Below, piece by piece: positions 5,823 to 6,929 of a DNA stretch of 6,929 nucleotides. Under the pieces are notes generated by a model. The model saw only the letters and a list, made by a program, of their open reading frames with translations, was not told the DNA's origin and did no database searches. Numbering within the stretch: the stretch's first letter is position 1; each line of letters starts with the position of its first letter. Source of the DNA: Thermosulfurimonas sp. (GTDB lineage: Bacteria > Desulfobacterota > Thermodesulfobacteria > Thermodesulfobacteriales > Thermodesulfobacteriaceae); NCBI GenBank assembly GCA_015487645.1, contig WFPH01000188.1:1-6929 (forward strand), read 5' to 3'. Both the position numbers and the translations under genes were made by a program.

Positions 5823-6893
5823 ATGGAAAGCCGATGGGTGAGCTATTTTTTGACCGGGGCGCTGGTCCTGGTCATCTTCGGGGCTCTGCTGCGTCTCCTG
5901 CAACCTTTCTTTCAGCCCATCTTTTGGGCTCTTATCCTCTCGCTTTACCTTTCTCCCTTAAATCGTTTCCTGCGCCAGAGGCTTAAGGGGCGACGGGGGC
6001 TCGCAGCCTTCGTCCTCACCTTTTCGGTGGTGGTTTTCGTCCTCATCCCTTCGGGCTTTGTGGTAACCGAGGTCACCAAACAGGCCATCGATCTTATAAG
6101 CGGGGCGAGGGCCTTTCTGGAAAGAGGGCCCGAGGCCCTAGTCCCTTCGCCAGAGAAGTATCCCCGCCTTTACGCCCTTGCTCAGAGCCTGATCGCCAAG
6201 CTGGCCCCTTTTGAGACCCAGGTCAAACAGGTGCTCGCGGCCATGGCCTCGGGAACGGGCCAGTTCCTGCTCACCCAAGGGAAGGCCCTTTTCAAAAACA
6301 CCGTCCAGCTCATCCTGAATCTGGTCTTCATGTTAGTAACCCTCTTCTACCTCTTCCGGGACGGGGACCTCTTCTTCGAGGAGGTCAAGAATCTTCTTCC
6401 GGCCACCCTGGAAGAGACCGAGAGGATCACCGGGAAGATTCAGGAAGTATTGCGGGCCGTGCTCTTTGGAGGTCTTCTTACCGGATTAGCCCAGGGCCTG
6501 GCGGCTCTTCTCATCTATTTCCTCCTGGGAGTGCCTTCCGCTATCTTCCTGGGGCTTCTTACTGCGGCGGCCTCGTTCGTGCCTATCGTGGGGACGGCCC
6601 TGGTCTGGGTCCCTACGGTAGCTTACCTCCTTCTCAAGGGCTTCTTTATCAAGGCTCTCATTCTTCTGGTCTACTGCGTGCTGGTGGTAAGCCAGATCGA
6701 TTCTCTCCTTCGGCCGTTTATTGTGGGCTCCCAGACCGAGATCCACACCCTTTTCCTCTTTTTTAGTATCCTCGGAGGGCTCAAGACCTTCGGCCTCCTG
6801 GGAATCTTCCTGGGGCCCATTATCCTTTCCTTAGCCATTTCTCTGGTGGAAATTTACCGTCTCAAGGTCCTCCGGCATGCCAGAACTGCCTGA
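5823..6893 (+). CDS. AI-2E family membrane permease
   Basis: This 356-residue polytopic inner-membrane protein is close to the usual family length. Paired hydrophobic helices lie at about 8-45 and 59-81, followed by a soluble stretch (about 85-155). More helices then run from about 158-178 and 210-345. Diagnostic C-terminal signatures are FVPIVGTALVWVP (252-264), DSLLRPFIVG (293-302) and ILGGLKTFGLLGIFLGPII (316-334). Characterised members include TqsA, linked to autoinducer-2 export, and Na+(Li+)/H+ antiporters; the substrate cannot be read from sequence. The ATG at 5823 has no Shine-Dalgarno and lies 3 bases after a -10-like box. A GTG at 5838, with GGAAAG at 5825-5830 placed 7 bases before it, is a real alternative that shortens the protein by five residues without touching the first helix. 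The gene overlaps mutM by 17 bases. Confidence 0.9.
   Translation: MESRWVSYFLTGALVLVIFGALLRLLQPFFQPIFWALILSLYLSPLNRFLRQRLKGRRGLAAFVLTFSVVVFVLIPSGFVVTEVTKQAIDLISGARAFLERGPEALVPSPEKYPRLYALAQSLIAKLAPFETQVKQVLAAMASGTGQFLLTQGKALFKNTVQLILNLVFMLVTLFYLFRDGDLFFEEVKNLLPATLEETERITGKIQEVLRAVLFGGLLTGLAQGLAALLIYFLLGVPSAIFLGLLTAAASFVPIVGTALVWVPTVAYLLLKGFFIKALILLVYCVLVVSQIDSLLRPFIVGSQTEIHTLFLFFSILGGLKTFGLLGIFLGPIILSLAISLVEIYRLKVLRHARTA
6864..6867 (+). promoter_or_regulatory. Shine-Dalgarno for mutM, inside the AI-2E gene
   Basis: AAGG ends 9 bases before the mutM ATG and lies within the final codons of the permease gene. With the 17-base overlap it points to translational coupling of mutM to the permease. 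Confidence 0.4.
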
Positions 6894-6929
6894 AGTAGAG
6901 ACCATTCGCCGGGATCTTCTTTTCCTTTC
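6877..6929 (+). CDS. mutM: Formamidopyrimidine-DNA glycosylase (Fpg/MutM), N-terminal end only
   Basis: Only the first 17 codons are present before the window ends. They read MPELPEVETIRRDLLFL, and MPELPEVET is the near-invariant Fpg start. After loss of Met1, Pro2 is the nucleophile that forms the Schiff base with the damaged sugar, and Glu3 is the catalytic acid. Nei enzymes usually begin MPEGPE, so MutM is preferred. The enzyme removes 8-oxoguanine and formamidopyrimidines in base-excision repair in the cytoplasm. The lysine-containing loops and the C-terminal zinc finger lie outside the window. The start is fixed by the catalytic N-terminus and overlaps the permease gene by 17 bases, suggesting shared transcription. 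Confidence 0.93.
   Translation, partial: MPELPEVETIRRDLLFL

Noticed and set aside
5239..5841. A 200-codon open frame on the plus strand opposite the first CNNM gene
   Set aside because: Its composition (many Gln, Gly, Arg, Pro) is that of an antisense shadow, it covers conserved CNNM codons, and it runs through the divergent promoter region into the AI-2E gene.

Overview
This window is a very compact stretch of bacterial chromosome holding only housekeeping and envelope genes. Six complete genes and two genes cut by the window edges fill all but about 65 bases. The only non-coding pieces are 130-147 and 5776-5822, so no gene-free stretch approaches 300 bases. I see no mobile element, CRISPR array, tRNA, rRNA or phage gene. 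G+C is fairly high by eye. Proteins are rich in Glu, Lys, Arg and Leu, and AGG/AGA arginine codons are common. With an RpoH-type sigma factor, a LolB-like lipoprotein and an outer-membrane-style envelope, this suggests a Gram-negative, probably thermophilic bacterium of the Desulfobacterota/Thermodesulfobacteria type. That placement is inference and has not been tested by a search.

Left part (1-3318, plus strand): the C-terminal end of mnmG (tRNA U34 modification) is followed after 18 bases by rpoH (heat-shock sigma factor). A TATAAT box lies so close to the rpoH start codon that the mRNA is probably leaderless. rpoH overlaps a secreted TPR-repeat protein by 44 bases, and that gene overlaps a small LolB-like lipoprotein gene by 25 bases. 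The three form a tight operon. The TPR-lipoprotein pair resembles the lbcA-lolB neighbourhood of Pseudomonas, but here it sits behind a sigma factor.

Middle part (3315-5775, minus strand): two tandem, overlapping paralogues of the CNNM/CorC family (DUF21 membrane domain, CBS pair, CorC_HlyC domain) are probably ion (Mg2+ or similar) transporters. Their operon converges on the rpoH operon so closely that the two stop codons overlap and no credible terminator lies between them.

Right part (5776-6929, plus strand): a 47-base divergent region separates the CNNM operon from an AI-2E family membrane permease. The permease overlaps by 17 bases the start of mutM (formamidopyrimidine-DNA glycosylase), which runs off the window.

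I found no convincing new multi-gene system. The points most worth checking are the predicted leaderless rpoH, the coupling of a heat-shock sigma factor to an envelope protein pair, the altered pore motifs in the two CNNM paralogues, and the overlapping convergent ends and divergent promoters.
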